64,000 nt of DNA from Streptomyces sp. NRRL B-1347 (GTDB lineage: Bacteria; Actinomycetota; Actinomycetes; Streptomycetales; Streptomycetaceae), in the NCBI RefSeq assembly GCF_000720325.1, contig NZ_JOJM01000006.1, positions 1-64,000 of the forward strand. The letters are read 5' to 3'. The notes under the pieces were generated by a model. The model worked only from the letters and a program-made list of their open reading frames with translations. It did not search any database and was not told where the DNA came from. Position numbers and translations under genes: made by a program. Of this stretch, positions 49,557 to 57,204 are shown piece by piece; within the stretch, counting starts at the first letter, position 1; each line of letters starts with the position of its first letter.

Positions 49557-50032
49557 CCAGCATCACACCGTCCGAAGCCCATCGCATCGTGCAAGACGCA
49601 CTGATCTGCGGTGTGGCAGGCGACCTGAAGGGCGGCGCGATCATGCTCAACCCGTTGATCGAGGAGGGGCCGCGCCCCGCCTTTGCGCTGGCCGCCATGC
49701 TCGCCGAAGCCGCCTCCTACATCGCGCGCCGCGACAACCCGGGCACGCACTTCGGTATGCGCGTTGAGCACGTCCTCACGCACGAGCCGGGCAGCGTCGA
49801 CGACTTCAGCCCCGACATCAAGTTCGCCGCCCAGTTCGTCACCGCCTGGGCCAACGGCGACGAGGACACAGCCGCGGCCCTGTTCATCGCCCTGGTCAAA
49901 CAGTCCGGGCTGGGCGACGGTACCGCCCTCGTCGACGGCCTGTTCAGCCTGTTCCGCATGGCCGTGGCCACCGCTACCGCTGTCCACCACGAAGAGCGCG
50001 CGGCACGCGCCGGAGAGGACCCGACCCCGTGA
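49553..50032 (+). CDS. Unknown helical protein, paralogue of the one at 47181
   Basis: This 159-residue Ala-rich helical protein (SEAHRIVQDALICGVAGDLK, FAAQFVTAWANGDEDTAAAL) shares helix order and motifs with the protein at 47181-47639. It overlaps both neighbours (ATGA, GTGA). Confidence 0.65.
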   Translation: MTSITPSEAHRIVQDALICGVAGDLKGGAIMLNPLIEEGPRPAFALAAMLAEAASYIARRDNPGTHFGMRVEHVLTHEPGSVDDFSPDIKFAAQFVTAWANGDEDTAAALFIALVKQSGLGDGTALVDGLFSLFRMAVATATAVHHEERAARAGEDPTP

Positions 50033-50517
50033 CCAGCCAGCCGACTCCTCGTCTCACCCGCGGCCAACTCCTCGTCATCGCCGGGCTCGCGCGCGGCCAC
50101 GACACCCTGCGCATCGCCTCCGACCTGCACACCTCCCCGGCCGCAGTGCGCACCCTCATCCGGCGCGCCGCCGCCCGCACCGGCCTCAAGAGGCGCCCGC
50201 AGCCTCAGCTCGTCGACTTCGCATACCAGCACGGCTACCTCACCGCCCTCCCCACAGAGCGGCGGCCACGCCCCACCTACCTGACCCCGCGGCTCATGGA
50301 GGTCCTGGAGGGCACCGCGCGCGGCCTGTCCCTGAACGAGATCGCCGCCGAGCTGCACATCAGCCGCGCCACCGCACACGAGCACCGGCGCCGCCTCCGC
50401 AAGCTCCTCGGCGCCCACACCCGCGCGCACGCCGTCGCCATCGCCTGGCAGGCCGGGCTCCTCGGCCCTGCGACTGCCGCGCCCGCGAAGACCGTCCGCC
50501 CTCTGAAGGAGTTCTGA
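50029..50517 (+). CDS. Protein with two LuxR-type helix-turn-helix units
   Basis: This 162-residue protein has two successive GerE-like HTH segments: LARGHDTLRIASDLHTSPAA (about residue 20) and TARGLSLNEIAAELHISRAT (about residue 100), without a receiver domain. Such stand-alone HTH pairs are common regulators in actinobacterial phages. It probably controls late or maintenance genes of the element. Confidence 0.78.
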   Translation: MTSQPTPRLTRGQLLVIAGLARGHDTLRIASDLHTSPAAVRTLIRRAAARTGLKRRPQPQLVDFAYQHGYLTALPTERRPRPTYLTPRLMEVLEGTARGLSLNEIAAELHISRATAHEHRRRLRKLLGAHTRAHAVAIAWQAGLLGPATAAPAKTVRPLKEF

Positions 50518-50523
50518 CCCGCC

Positions 50524-51012
50524 ATGACCGTCACCCACGTCGCGACGCTCCAGGCCCCGGCAGGCAGCGACCCGAAGCCCGTGGAGCAGGCCGTCGTCAA
50601 CAGCATCGCCGACGGCTTCCCGCCCGAGACCTACCTCGGTATCGCCTTCTACCCGCCCGGCGGCGGATGCCGAACCTGGCATGCCTGGACCGACGGGGGC
50701 CACATCCTCGGGGACCGGGTCGACAGCCGCGCCATCACAGCGCGTCTCGACGCCGCCGACTGGCTCCACATCGGAGACCGGCACAGCAGCATCACCTGCC
50801 GCGGCCGCACCCGCATCGAGGCATACCCGCTCCGCCCGGTCCTCACCGACGTCGACCGTCGCGAGCACTGCCCGATGGAGCGTCGCGTGTCTCTCCGCCG
50901 GGTCATCGACTGCGCCGCAGCCCAGACCGGCCAGATCGCGCACCCCGGCCTGCCCCGCTGGATCGGCTTCGGTCCCGCTCTCCTCCTCCGAAAGGCACCC
51001 CCGTGCAACTGA
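50524..51012 (+). CDS. Unknown 162-residue protein
   Basis: A beta-rich middle (TYLGIAFYPPGGGCRTWHAW) and a C-terminal helical stretch are visible. The ATG lies 6 bp after the LuxR-like gene with AAGGAG upstream. Its last 10 bp overlap the next start. No family is recognised. Confidence 0.6.
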   Translation: MTVTHVATLQAPAGSDPKPVEQAVVNSIADGFPPETYLGIAFYPPGGGCRTWHAWTDGGHILGDRVDSRAITARLDAADWLHIGDRHSSITCRGRTRIEAYPLRPVLTDVDRREHCPMERRVSLRRVIDCAAAQTGQIAHPGLPRWIGFGPALLLRKAPPCN

Positions 51013-51623
51013 TCAGCACCTGCGACGCCGTCGGCCGCACCATCCGCATCGGCGACACCATCGGCCACACCACGGACACCGACGACGCGCCCACGCCCCC
51101 CTTCGTCGGCATCGTCACGGAGATCGAACTCGACCGGGTACGCGCCGTGGCCTTCCCCCCGCCCGGCGCCGACCCCGGCCCCGACCGCATGCAGTGGCTC
51201 CGTGCCAGCAGCGTCTTCCACGTCGGCCGCTCCCTCGAGGGCCAGCTGCGCGCGCTCAACCACCTCGCCGACTCCGGGCCTGCCCTCTTCTTCGTCAGCA
51301 GCTTCGAAGAAGAGACGGTGACCGTGACCAGCATCGACCACATCGTCCCTGAGGACCCCCGGGAGGCCGTCCTCTGCAAGGCCCTCCTCGGCCACGCCTT
51401 CAACGTCCTGGTGCGGCACGAGGAGAACACCACGGTGGCCGACAACGGGCCCGCGATCATCTACGCCGCCAGCGACAGACAGTCGCTGTGGCGCGTCGAC
51501 CAGACCACCGTCAGCGACTCACGCGAGTGGGCCCTGTGCCGCAGCCTCCTGCGCTACGCCCTCGACCTCTGCGAGCAGGGCGCCCCGGTCCGGGCCGACG
51601 AGAAGGGCCACATCCTCCCGTGA
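51003..51623 (+). CDS. Unknown 206-residue protein, C-terminal half duplicated at 52213
   Basis: The N-terminus (TIRIGDTIGHTT, GIVTEIELDRVRAVAF) reads like a small beta barrel. Residues from about 95 (GPALFFVSSFEEETVTVTSI to RADEKGHILP) match the whole of the protein at 52213-52593. GTG 51003 overlaps the previous gene by 10 bp. Confidence 0.65.
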   Translation: MQLISTCDAVGRTIRIGDTIGHTTDTDDAPTPPFVGIVTEIELDRVRAVAFPPPGADPGPDRMQWLRASSVFHVGRSLEGQLRALNHLADSGPALFFVSSFEEETVTVTSIDHIVPEDPREAVLCKALLGHAFNVLVRHEENTTVADNGPAIIYAASDRQSLWRVDQTTVSDSREWALCRSLLRYALDLCEQGAPVRADEKGHILP

Positions 51624-52216
51624 GCGTCCGCATCACCCTGCACTGCAACACGATCCGCGGCTTCTCGGGCTGCGCCGCGTCCCTGCTCACGCACGGCCTC
51701 ACCACCAGCGAGGCCCGCACGATCGGCGCCGCGTACGGCTGGAGGCACACAGGTGGCCGCGACTACTGCCCCGGCTGCTCGGGCACCGACCGCACCCTGC
51801 GGGTAGTCCTCGGCGAGACGATGCCGACCCCGCGGCCGCGTGCCGACGAGCTGCTGCGCGACGCCGAGGCCAAGCTGCTCGCCCTGGCCAACTCCGCCAC
51901 CCCAGGCCGGTGGGCGCCTGCCGGAACGCCCGCAACGGTCGGCGACGGGCTGTTCGGCGTCGAGTTCATCACCGGCGGAGAGCACAAGACGGAGTGCGTC
52001 GCACGCACCGGCCCAGCCGGGAACACACAGGCCGCCGCCGACGCGGCGTACATCGCCGCCCTCGACCCGCATGCCGGCAGAGCCGTCGCATCCGTCCTGC
52101 ACGAGGCCTTCGAGTCCGTCCACCAGGACGGCGGCCTCGTTCAGGACTCCCTCAGCCAGGCCGCCGTCGACCTCGCGGCAGCCATCTTCGACCAGCACGA
52201 AGGAGACACCCCGTGA
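51620..52216 (+). CDS. Unknown 198-residue protein with N-terminal Cys motif
   Basis: RITLHCNTIRGFSGCAASL (about residues 3-21) with DYCPGCSGTD (about 50) suggests a four-Cys zinc site. The second half is helical with repeated Ala. It lies between the two paralogous genes and is coupled to both by GTGA. Confidence 0.62.
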   Translation: MSVRITLHCNTIRGFSGCAASLLTHGLTTSEARTIGAAYGWRHTGGRDYCPGCSGTDRTLRVVLGETMPTPRPRADELLRDAEAKLLALANSATPGRWAPAGTPATVGDGLFGVEFITGGEHKTECVARTGPAGNTQAAADAAYIAALDPHAGRAVASVLHEAFESVHQDGGLVQDSLSQAAVDLAAAIFDQHEGDTP

Positions 52217-52593
52217 CCGTTCTCCTCGCCGCCCAGCTCGCCACCTCCGGGCCCGCACTCTTCTACCTCCCCGACATGGCGGACGACTCGCTGACGATCA
52301 CGCGAATCGACATTGCAGCACCGACCGAACCAGCGGAGCGCCAGGTGTGCCGCGCCCTGATCGCTCACGCCCTGGACGTCGAAGCGCGGGGCGAACGCAC
52401 GAGAGCTGTGACCGACGACGGCCCCACGATCATCTACGCGGGCACCAACAAGAGGTCCGTCTGGCACGTCGATCAGACCGTCGTCGACGGTCCACGTGAA
52501 CGGTGTGTGTGCCGGAGCTTGCTGAAGGAGGCGCTAGCCCTTTGCGACCAGCACCTCGTGCGGGTCGACGAGAAGGGCCCGGTTGCCCTGTGA
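52213..52593 (+). CDS. Unknown 126-residue protein, duplicate of the 51003 C-terminus
   Basis: GPALFYLPDMADDSLTITRI, GPTIIYAGTNKRSVWHVDQT and RCVCRSLLKEALALCDQH match the second half of the 51003 product motif for motif. Its first seven codons (GTGACCGTTCTCCTCGCCGC) are identical in DNA to the start of the next gene, a sign of recent module shuffling. Confidence 0.65.
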   Translation: MTVLLAAQLATSGPALFYLPDMADDSLTITRIDIAAPTEPAERQVCRALIAHALDVEARGERTRAVTDDGPTIIYAGTNKRSVWHVDQTVVDGPRERCVCRSLLKEALALCDQHLVRVDEKGPVAL

Positions 52594-52694
52594 CCGTTCT
52601 CCTCGCCGCCCTGCTGGCCTCCCCGCTCCTGTGCGCGCTCGCCGCCCGCACGGCCCACCACGGCGCCCGCGCGTACCGCAGGCGGCCCCGATGA
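52590..52694 (+). CDS. Very small membrane peptide (34 aa)
   Basis: A hydrophobic N-terminus (TVLLAALLASPLLCALAART) is followed by a short basic tail. It is coupled at both ends (GTGA at 52590, ATGA at 52691). The 20-bp start region duplicates that of the previous gene. Confidence 0.5.
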   Translation: MTVLLAALLASPLLCALAARTAHHGARAYRRRPR

Positions 52695-53035
52695 ATTCCA
52701 CCGGGCACGCCTTCGTCACCGTCTTCGTGCTCGCCGCCATCGCCGCGGTGTCGGTGGGCGGCTACGGCTTGGGCACCGGACGCCTCCCGCTCGCCGCCGC
52801 GGCCTACACCGTCGCCACGCTGCTCCTCGCGGCCGTGGCCCGGGAGGCCAACCGCGCCGCCGCAGCCCCGGCCGCCGCGCGCCCCCGCCCGGGCCGCCCA
52901 CTTGCCCGCCTGCGCGCCTGCCTCCAAGCGCGCCGAGCAACTCGTACCCCCTGCGGCTGCGACCGCTACTGGACCTCAGCCGGGACCGCGCACGACGACT
53001 GGTGCCTCATGCACGACGGGAGCGAAACGTCATGA
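52691..53035 (+). CDS. Two-span membrane protein with Cys-rich tail
   Basis: This 114-residue protein has hydrophobic segments at about residues 7-27 and 33-53, then an Arg/Ala-rich region and a CGCDRYW...WCLMH motif near the end. Coupled to both neighbours. Function is unknown. Confidence 0.6.
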   Translation: MNSTGHAFVTVFVLAAIAAVSVGGYGLGTGRLPLAAAAYTVATLLLAAVAREANRAAAAPAAARPRPGRPLARLRACLQARRATRTPCGCDRYWTSAGTAHDDWCLMHDGSETS

Positions 53036-53586
53036 CCAACCCCACCCACGCCTGCCCGCCACTGGGCAGCGAGCGCACAGGGTGCTGCGACAGCCACCTG
53101 ATCCGCCTGCCCGCCAGCCACAGCGTCACGTCCGACCCATCCCAAGTCACCTGCGGCGGCCAGCAGGAACCCCCCGACGCCGAGGCGCGCCTCATGCGCA
53201 CGCTGCGCGCCGTACGCCGCCAGTGCCAGGAATGGGCGCGCCCCAGCGGCGCCCGCACCGGCGACAGCCACCTCCGTGACCGCCCCCTGAACCTCGCCGC
53301 GTCCGTGCTCCTGGAGCTCATCGACCACATGGCGCCCGGCGTCAGCGACGACGACCAGGAGCAGCGCGACCTGACCCCCACCCTCCACGACCGCGTCGCC
53401 ACGGTCCTGGTCACCACCGTTCGCGACGGCGTCCCCACCATCCCCGGCCTGCGCTTTCCCCACGGTGAGGGCGGCCACGTCTTCGACGACGACTGCGCCA
53501 TGTGCATCGGCGACATCGACTCCCTCGCCACCGCCATCATCCGCGCCGTCACGCTCGCCGCCCCGCCGCAGGAGGCTCGCCGGTGA
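53032..53586 (+). CDS. Unknown 184-residue protein
   Basis: A helical middle (DRPLNLAASVLLELIDHMAPG) and a Cys/His-containing C-terminal block (HVFDDDCAMCIGDID) are visible. It overlaps both neighbours. No family is recognised. Confidence 0.6.
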   Translation: MTNPTHACPPLGSERTGCCDSHLIRLPASHSVTSDPSQVTCGGQQEPPDAEARLMRTLRAVRRQCQEWARPSGARTGDSHLRDRPLNLAASVLLELIDHMAPGVSDDDQEQRDLTPTLHDRVATVLVTTVRDGVPTIPGLRFPHGEGGHVFDDDCAMCIGDIDSLATAIIRAVTLAAPPQEARR

Positions 53587-53918
53587 ACGCTGACCAGCTG
53601 GCACTCGCGGCCGCCGTGGCGCTGCCCGCCGGGGCCGCCGGTGGCGCACTCGCCGTGCACGGCGTACGCCTGGGCCACCGCCTCACCGACTGGGCCGACG
53701 AGCAGGCCGCCCGCCCCGCCTTCACCGCGGCCACCATCCCGGCCGCCCTCGTCCTGACCTTCGCCCTCACAGCCCTGTGGGTCGTCCACCCGGTCCGCAC
53801 CCGCAACCGGCTCCGCGCCGCCCGCTCCCCACAGCAGCCACACCCGGCCCCGGACTACGACCCCCACCGGGAGCGCCACCGCTGCGGCGCCCCACGAGAA
53901 GGAGGAACCCCGAAGTGA
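53583..53918 (+). CDS. Two-span membrane protein (111 aa)
   Basis: Hydrophobic segments lie at about residues 8-26 (LAAAVALPAGAAGGALAVHG) and 50-72 (IPAALVLTFALTALWVV). The C-terminus is Arg/Pro/His-rich and cytoplasmic by charge. GTG start coupled to the previous gene. Confidence 0.6.
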   Translation: MNADQLALAAAVALPAGAAGGALAVHGVRLGHRLTDWADEQAARPAFTAATIPAALVLTFALTALWVVHPVRTRNRLRAARSPQQPHPAPDYDPHRERHRCGAPREGGTPK

Positions 53919-54406
53919 CCCACACCAGCACGGAACCCGTCACAGGGCCGCCCGCCGACGACCGCGGCATCCTTCCGCCGTACTCCGGCGAGCACGTCGA
54001 CTGCATCAAGTGCAGCAACTCCGGGGCGTTCACCTTCTACCGGGCCTCGACCCGGGCACTCATCGACGACTGGAACGGCATCCAGGTGCGCCGCGGCCCG
54101 CTCCCTGAGCGGCTGGAGCGGCACTGCATGTGCTGCGGGTTCCAGTGGGACGAGGCCTTGGTCACCGGCAAGCCCGGCATGACCCCCGGCGCGCTCGCCC
54201 ACGCCCTCGACAACTGCACCCCCTACCCCGTCGACCTCGACCACGAGGTCCTCGACCGCATGGCCACCCGCCTCCTGACCATGGTCGCCGTCACCGCCCG
54301 CCCAGATCACCCGCTGTGGCAGTACGACGCCGGAAAGCCCACCGCCCCCGTACGCCCGCAGCCCGCCCATGAAGCGTCCAACACCACGGAGGACAACCCG
54401 CGATGA
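53915..54406 (+). CDS. Unknown protein with zinc-ribbon motif
   Basis: This 163-residue protein has DCIKCSNSG (about residue 28) and HCMCCGFQW (about 68), a likely four-Cys zinc ribbon, followed by a helical region. GTG 53915 has AGGAGGAA upstream. It overlaps the next gene by ATGA. Confidence 0.65.
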   Translation: MTHTSTEPVTGPPADDRGILPPYSGEHVDCIKCSNSGAFTFYRASTRALIDDWNGIQVRRGPLPERLERHCMCCGFQWDEALVTGKPGMTPGALAHALDNCTPYPVDLDHEVLDRMATRLLTMVAVTARPDHPLWQYDAGKPTAPVRPQPAHEASNTTEDNPR

Positions 54407-54666
54407 CCATCACCACCGAGCTGATCGACGAGCTGCGACACGAGATCAAGCGCTTCCGGATCACCCCCGAACGCCTCGCCGAACTCGATTGCAACGGCCC
54501 GGACAACGAGCTGACGATCACCTGGCAGGTGTCCACCGGGCGCCCGCCCACCGTCCTCGTCACCACCCCCGCAGACCCCGACTCCTGGGCCCTCCCCGTC
54601 CCGCACCGGCCGCCCTGGCTCCTCGACCTCATCACCCAGCACGCGCCCTCCTGGTGGCTGAAGTGA
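54403..54666 (+). CDS. Unknown 87-residue protein
   Basis: A helical N-terminus (TELIDELRHEIKRFRITPER) leads to a beta-rich, Pro/Trp-rich end. ATGA at the start and GTGA at the end couple it to both neighbours. Function is unknown. Confidence 0.6.
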   Translation: MTITTELIDELRHEIKRFRITPERLAELDCNGPDNELTITWQVSTGRPPTVLVTTPADPDSWALPVPHRPPWLLDLITQHAPSWWLK

Positions 54667-54959
54667 CCGACCGCGAAACCCTCCAGCTGCGCTGCGGTGA
54701 ACGCGTCACTGTCACCCGCGCAGCCGCCGATGCGAGAGACGGGCTGACCGTGCAGCAGGCGGACGCCCTCTGGGACGCCGTCGCGGTGCCCGGCCCGCGG
54801 ACGCCGACGTACCCCGAACAGTACGAGCGGGTATGCCGGGCCGTCGCGGCGATCCTCGCCGAGCAAGCCATCCGGACAGACCTGGAATCCGACTGCCCGG
54901 ACAGCCCGTCCGGACATCCGGACACTCCACCCGCGGACACACCGTCACAGCCACGGTGA
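54663..54959 (+). CDS. Unknown 98-residue protein
   Basis: A short strand-rich N-terminus (ETLQLRCGERVTVTRAAAD) and a helix (YERVCRAVAAILAEQAIRT) are visible, then a Ser/Pro/Asp-rich tail. The tail DNA carries several TCCGGACA-like repeats (54886-54925) that recur downstream to about 55010. Confidence 0.58.
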   Translation: MTDRETLQLRCGERVTVTRAAADARDGLTVQQADALWDAVAVPGPRTPTYPEQYERVCRAVAAILAEQAIRTDLESDCPDSPSGHPDTPPADTPSQPR

Positions 54960-55051
54960 CCGGCCAGGACACTGTCCGGACCTCCGGGAGGCCGGAGCAT
55001 CCGGACAGCACCATGAACCAGCACCGTCTCAAGGAAGCAGGCCACAGATGA
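54956..55051 (+). CDS. Possible 31-residue peptide in the coupled run
   Basis: GTGA at 54956 and ATGA at 55048 link it precisely to both neighbours, as for the other genes. The peptide is polar and low-complexity and its DNA is made of CCGGACA repeats, so it may be only a spacer that keeps ribosomes moving. Confidence 0.4.
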   Translation: MTGQDTVRTSGRPEHPDSTMNQHRLKEAGHR

Positions 55052-55347
55052 GCGGCGGCTCGTACGACTACCTGTGCCGGGCCCTGGACTTCACTGATCT
55101 CGTCAACCAGATGCCCAACATCGAAAGGATGTCCAAGACTCTCGCGCACCTGGGCTACGCCGCAGACGCCGCGCGCGAGACCGAGGAACTCCTCCTCATC
55201 CTGCGGCAGTCCGAGGTCCGGGCCACTGTCCGGCTGGAACGACTGCGCAACGTCTGGCAGGCCGTGGAGTGGTGGCACTCCGCCGACTGGAGCCAGGACC
55301 AAGTCAAGCAGGCGCTCGACGAGTACCGGGGGAGTACCGGGGGCTAG
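55048..55347 (+). CDS. Small helical phage-type protein
   Basis: This 99-residue protein begins MSGGSYDYLCRALDFTDL, with a helical amphipathic body (ETEELLLILRQSEVRATV) and a Trp-rich helix (VWQAVEWWHSADWS). The SGGSYDY start is a pattern I associate with small orphan proteins of phages and elements. No function is known. Confidence 0.65.
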   Translation: MSGGSYDYLCRALDFTDLVNQMPNIERMSKTLAHLGYAADAARETEELLLILRQSEVRATVRLERLRNVWQAVEWWHSADWSQDQVKQALDEYRGSTGG

Positions 55348-55368
55348 GACAGCCAGGAAGGACCAGAG

Positions 55369-55728
55369 ATGACCTCCCGCGACCAGAGGCGCGCCCACGC
55401 CGCCCTGCTCCTCGTCAGCCGCCTCATCAGCCGCCACAACCTGACCCACGCCGAGGCCTGCCGAGCCGTCGTCCACCGTCAACGAAACGAGACAGGCCCC
55501 CACACCCACCTCGTCGACGCCGAGGCCCTGGCACTGGCCGAAGAAGCGATGGCGCCCCTCCGCGCCATGATCCAGGCAGCCCAGCCGCACCTCAGGGCCC
55601 TCACCACTGCGGTGGTCGACCTCGTCCGCGCCTTCGAGCAGCTCAACCAGCAGAAGGCCCATGCCAGCCGCCAAGGGCGCCCGGCATGGGAGTCGCCGTA
55701 CGGGCCACCACCACGACGGACCCGGTGA
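55369..55728 (+). CDS. Unknown 119-residue helical protein
   Basis: Helices RAHAALLLVSRLISRHNLTH and ALAEEAMAPLRAMIQAAQPH are visible, with no Cys motif. The ATG has AGGAAGGACC upstream. The stop overlaps a following short GTG frame. Confidence 0.6.
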   Translation: MTSRDQRRAHAALLLVSRLISRHNLTHAEACRAVVHRQRNETGPHTHLVDAEALALAEEAMAPLRAMIQAAQPHLRALTTAVVDLVRAFEQLNQQKAHASRQGRPAWESPYGPPPRRTR

Positions 55729-55880
55729 GCAGCGAGCAGTTCATACCGGGCAACCACGACGTGCGGTCGGGGGCTCCCCGGCCGCACGTCGTTCCATGCA
55801 GTCGACCGCACCAGGGGCATGCCGGCACCGCCGTCACCATCGCGGGCACCCGCCCGGACACGCTCCGTGTCTGGACATGA
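55725..55880 (+). CDS. Possible 51-residue protein ending the operon
   Basis: GTGA overlap at 55725 gives a frame of 51 codons with no recognisable feature (SSEQFIPGNHDVRSGAPRPH). It may be the last gene of the coupled operon or non-coding. A hairpin follows at 55953. Confidence 0.35.
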   Translation: MSSEQFIPGNHDVRSGAPRPHVVPCSRPHQGHAGTAVTIAGTRPDTLRVWT

Positions 55881-55952
55881 GCGTGCGGTACGATCGCCGC
55901 GCACCTTCGGGATATCGGCCGACGACTGAGCGCCGTCGGTAACCTCATGCGT

Positions 55953-55985
55953 GAGCCCCGACCGTCCATCAACCGGTCGGGGCTC
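55953..55985. terminator. Hairpin between converging operons
   Basis: A perfect 12-bp stem (55953-55964 with 55974-55985) and 9-nt loop lie between the rightward operon and the leftward genes at 56002-56552. No U-tract. Probably bidirectional. Confidence 0.75.
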
Positions 55986-56001
55986 GCGTGTGTCTCAGGG
56001 G

Positions 56002-56163
56002 TCAAGCGTCGAGCGCCCGGTGGATAGCCGCCGCTTGAGCTGCATCCCCGTGATCGGCGAACCACGCCCCGAGCTGCCTCATCCCCGCCTCGGAGAGCGC
56101 CACGACTGGGCTGCCGCTGGAGTCCAGCACGAGATGGCTCTCGATGCCCAGGCGGTCGAGCAT
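56002..56163 (-). CDS. Small acidic protein (53 aa) downstream of the excisionase-like gene
   Basis: The frame reads as a sensible protein (MLDRLGIESHLVLDSSGSPV then VALSEAGMRQLGAWFADHGD) ending in a helix. The ATG at 56163 has CAGGAG 9 nt upstream. An ATG at 56224 with AAGGAG opens in a different frame, and its first 13 codons look natural before losing sense, so a one-base frameshift may have shortened an originally longer gene. Family unknown. Confidence 0.55.
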   Translation of the reverse strand: MLDRLGIESHLVLDSSGSPVVALSEAGMRQLGAWFADHGDAAQAAAIHRALDA

Positions 56164-56237
56164 CGCGCTGAACTCCTGATGGCCCTGCGTTCCCCATCGG
56201 GGACGTAGAGCCTCGACGTGCCCATGGGGTGCGCTCC

Positions 56238-56552
56238 TTAGCTGTCGTCTGTGCCGTCGCGAGGAGCCTCATGCGGCTCCCGCTTCCGCAGGAGGTCGGT
56301 CCGCTTTCCCTGCTCCACGACCCGAGTCCGGAAGAAGTCCAGGGCGGCCGACCAGTCCCATAGTCGCAGTCGCCCGCGCTCGTAGACCGGCGTAGGGAAG
56401 CCCGAGTCCGGATCGGCGGCCAGCTGGCGAATGCGTGGAGCACCAACGCTCTTGAGCCCGGCGGCCTCCAAGAGGCCGGGCATCTCCGGGATGCTGACCA
56501 ACCTCGCCACCTCCTCCTGCTGTCGCGCTGTCCCCTGCGGGGGGTCGGCCAT
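56238..56552 (-). CDS. AlpA/excisionase-like DNA-binding protein
   Basis: This 104-residue protein has a winged-helix layout of the MerR/AlpA excisionase type: LVSIPEMPGLLEAAGLKS, APRIRQLAADPDSGFPTPVY, then RGRLRLWDWSAALDFF. Such proteins often act as recombination directionality factors or as regulators. It is leftward, divergent from the gene at 56767, and its promoter region contains an unusually AT-rich stretch (56570-56615). Confidence 0.75.
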   Translation of the reverse strand: MADPPQGTARQQEEVARLVSIPEMPGLLEAAGLKSVGAPRIRQLAADPDSGFPTPVYERGRLRLWDWSAALDFFRTRVVEQGKRTDLLRKREPHEAPRDGTDDS

Positions 56553-56617
56553 GACGACATCCTCTCCAACCTATTAGCGCGAACGCAAATAAGTTGCTAC
56601 CTTTCCTATCAGCACAA

Positions 56618-56728
56618 AGCCCCGGCCCTCGTGGTCGCACACGGAGGTCGGGGCTGCTGAAAGCGGCGGTGCCCGGTGGTCGCACACCGGGCACCGCCCA
56701 ACCCCGGCCGTGGTCGCACACGTCCGGG
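56618..56728 (+). ncRNA. Three consecutive stem-loops with identical apex GTG-GTCGCA-CAC
   Basis: Hairpin 1 spans 56618-56655 (16 positions with two G:T pairs and one mismatch), hairpin 2 spans 56665-56698 (14 bp, perfect) and hairpin 3 spans 56703-56728 (10 positions, one mismatch). All three have the same hexaloop GTCGCA closed by GTG/CAC, but the lower stems differ in sequence and keep pairing. That suggests selection on structure and loop. They would lie in the 5' leader of the gene at 56767, or act as DNA sites. Not a class I know. Confidence 0.75.
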
Positions 56729-56766
56729 AACCACGCCACAACCTGACTGGACAGGGAGTGACGCTT

Positions 56767-57204
56767 GTGAGCAAGCGTACTGATCTCCGCCCCGCTGAGT
56801 CCCGGGGCGTCACCGACGAACAGACGAACGCGGCGGGCTGGGTGCTCGCCTCGGTCGCGTACACGTACCGCACCGAGCGGCCCGAGGCCGAGGTGGACGA
56901 GCTCAGCCTGGTCACCGCGATCGGCGCACGAGCGTACGAGTACGCGGGGCGCAGCTACCACGGCGGCACTAGCAGGATCGCCCGCCTCGCCCACGACGCG
57001 GCGCCCGCGGTCTACACGGGCGTCACGCGGGGCGTGTTCGCCGGGGAGCTGGGGGAGGCCGCCCGTCGCTTCGGCTTCGAGTGGGACGACGCGAACGAGC
57101 CCGCCATCCCGAAGCTGCCCGTCCCCGGCCCTCGCCGTACGGGCGAGTCGGGCCGCGTCCCGGCGCCGCGCCCGGAGAAGCGTGCGGGGGTGCCCCGCTC
57201 ATGA
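56767..57204 (+). CDS. Unknown 145-residue protein behind the triple hairpin
   Basis: A helical N-terminal half (VTDEQTNAAGWVLASVAYTY, ELSLVTAIGARAYEYAGRSY) and a Pro/Arg-rich tail are visible. The GTG at 56767 has ACAGGGAG upstream at 8 nt. A GTG at 56758 is too close to that site. It starts the second rightward operon. No family is recognised. Confidence 0.65.
   Translation: MSKRTDLRPAESRGVTDEQTNAAGWVLASVAYTYRTERPEAEVDELSLVTAIGARAYEYAGRSYHGGTSRIARLAHDAAPAVYTGVTRGVFAGELGEAARRFGFEWDDANEPAIPKLPVPGPRRTGESGRVPAPRPEKRAGVPRS

Noticed and set aside
55951-56208. Plus frame of 85 codons after the hairpin
   Set aside because: It starts inside the hairpin and is antisense to the better-supported 56002-56163 frame.
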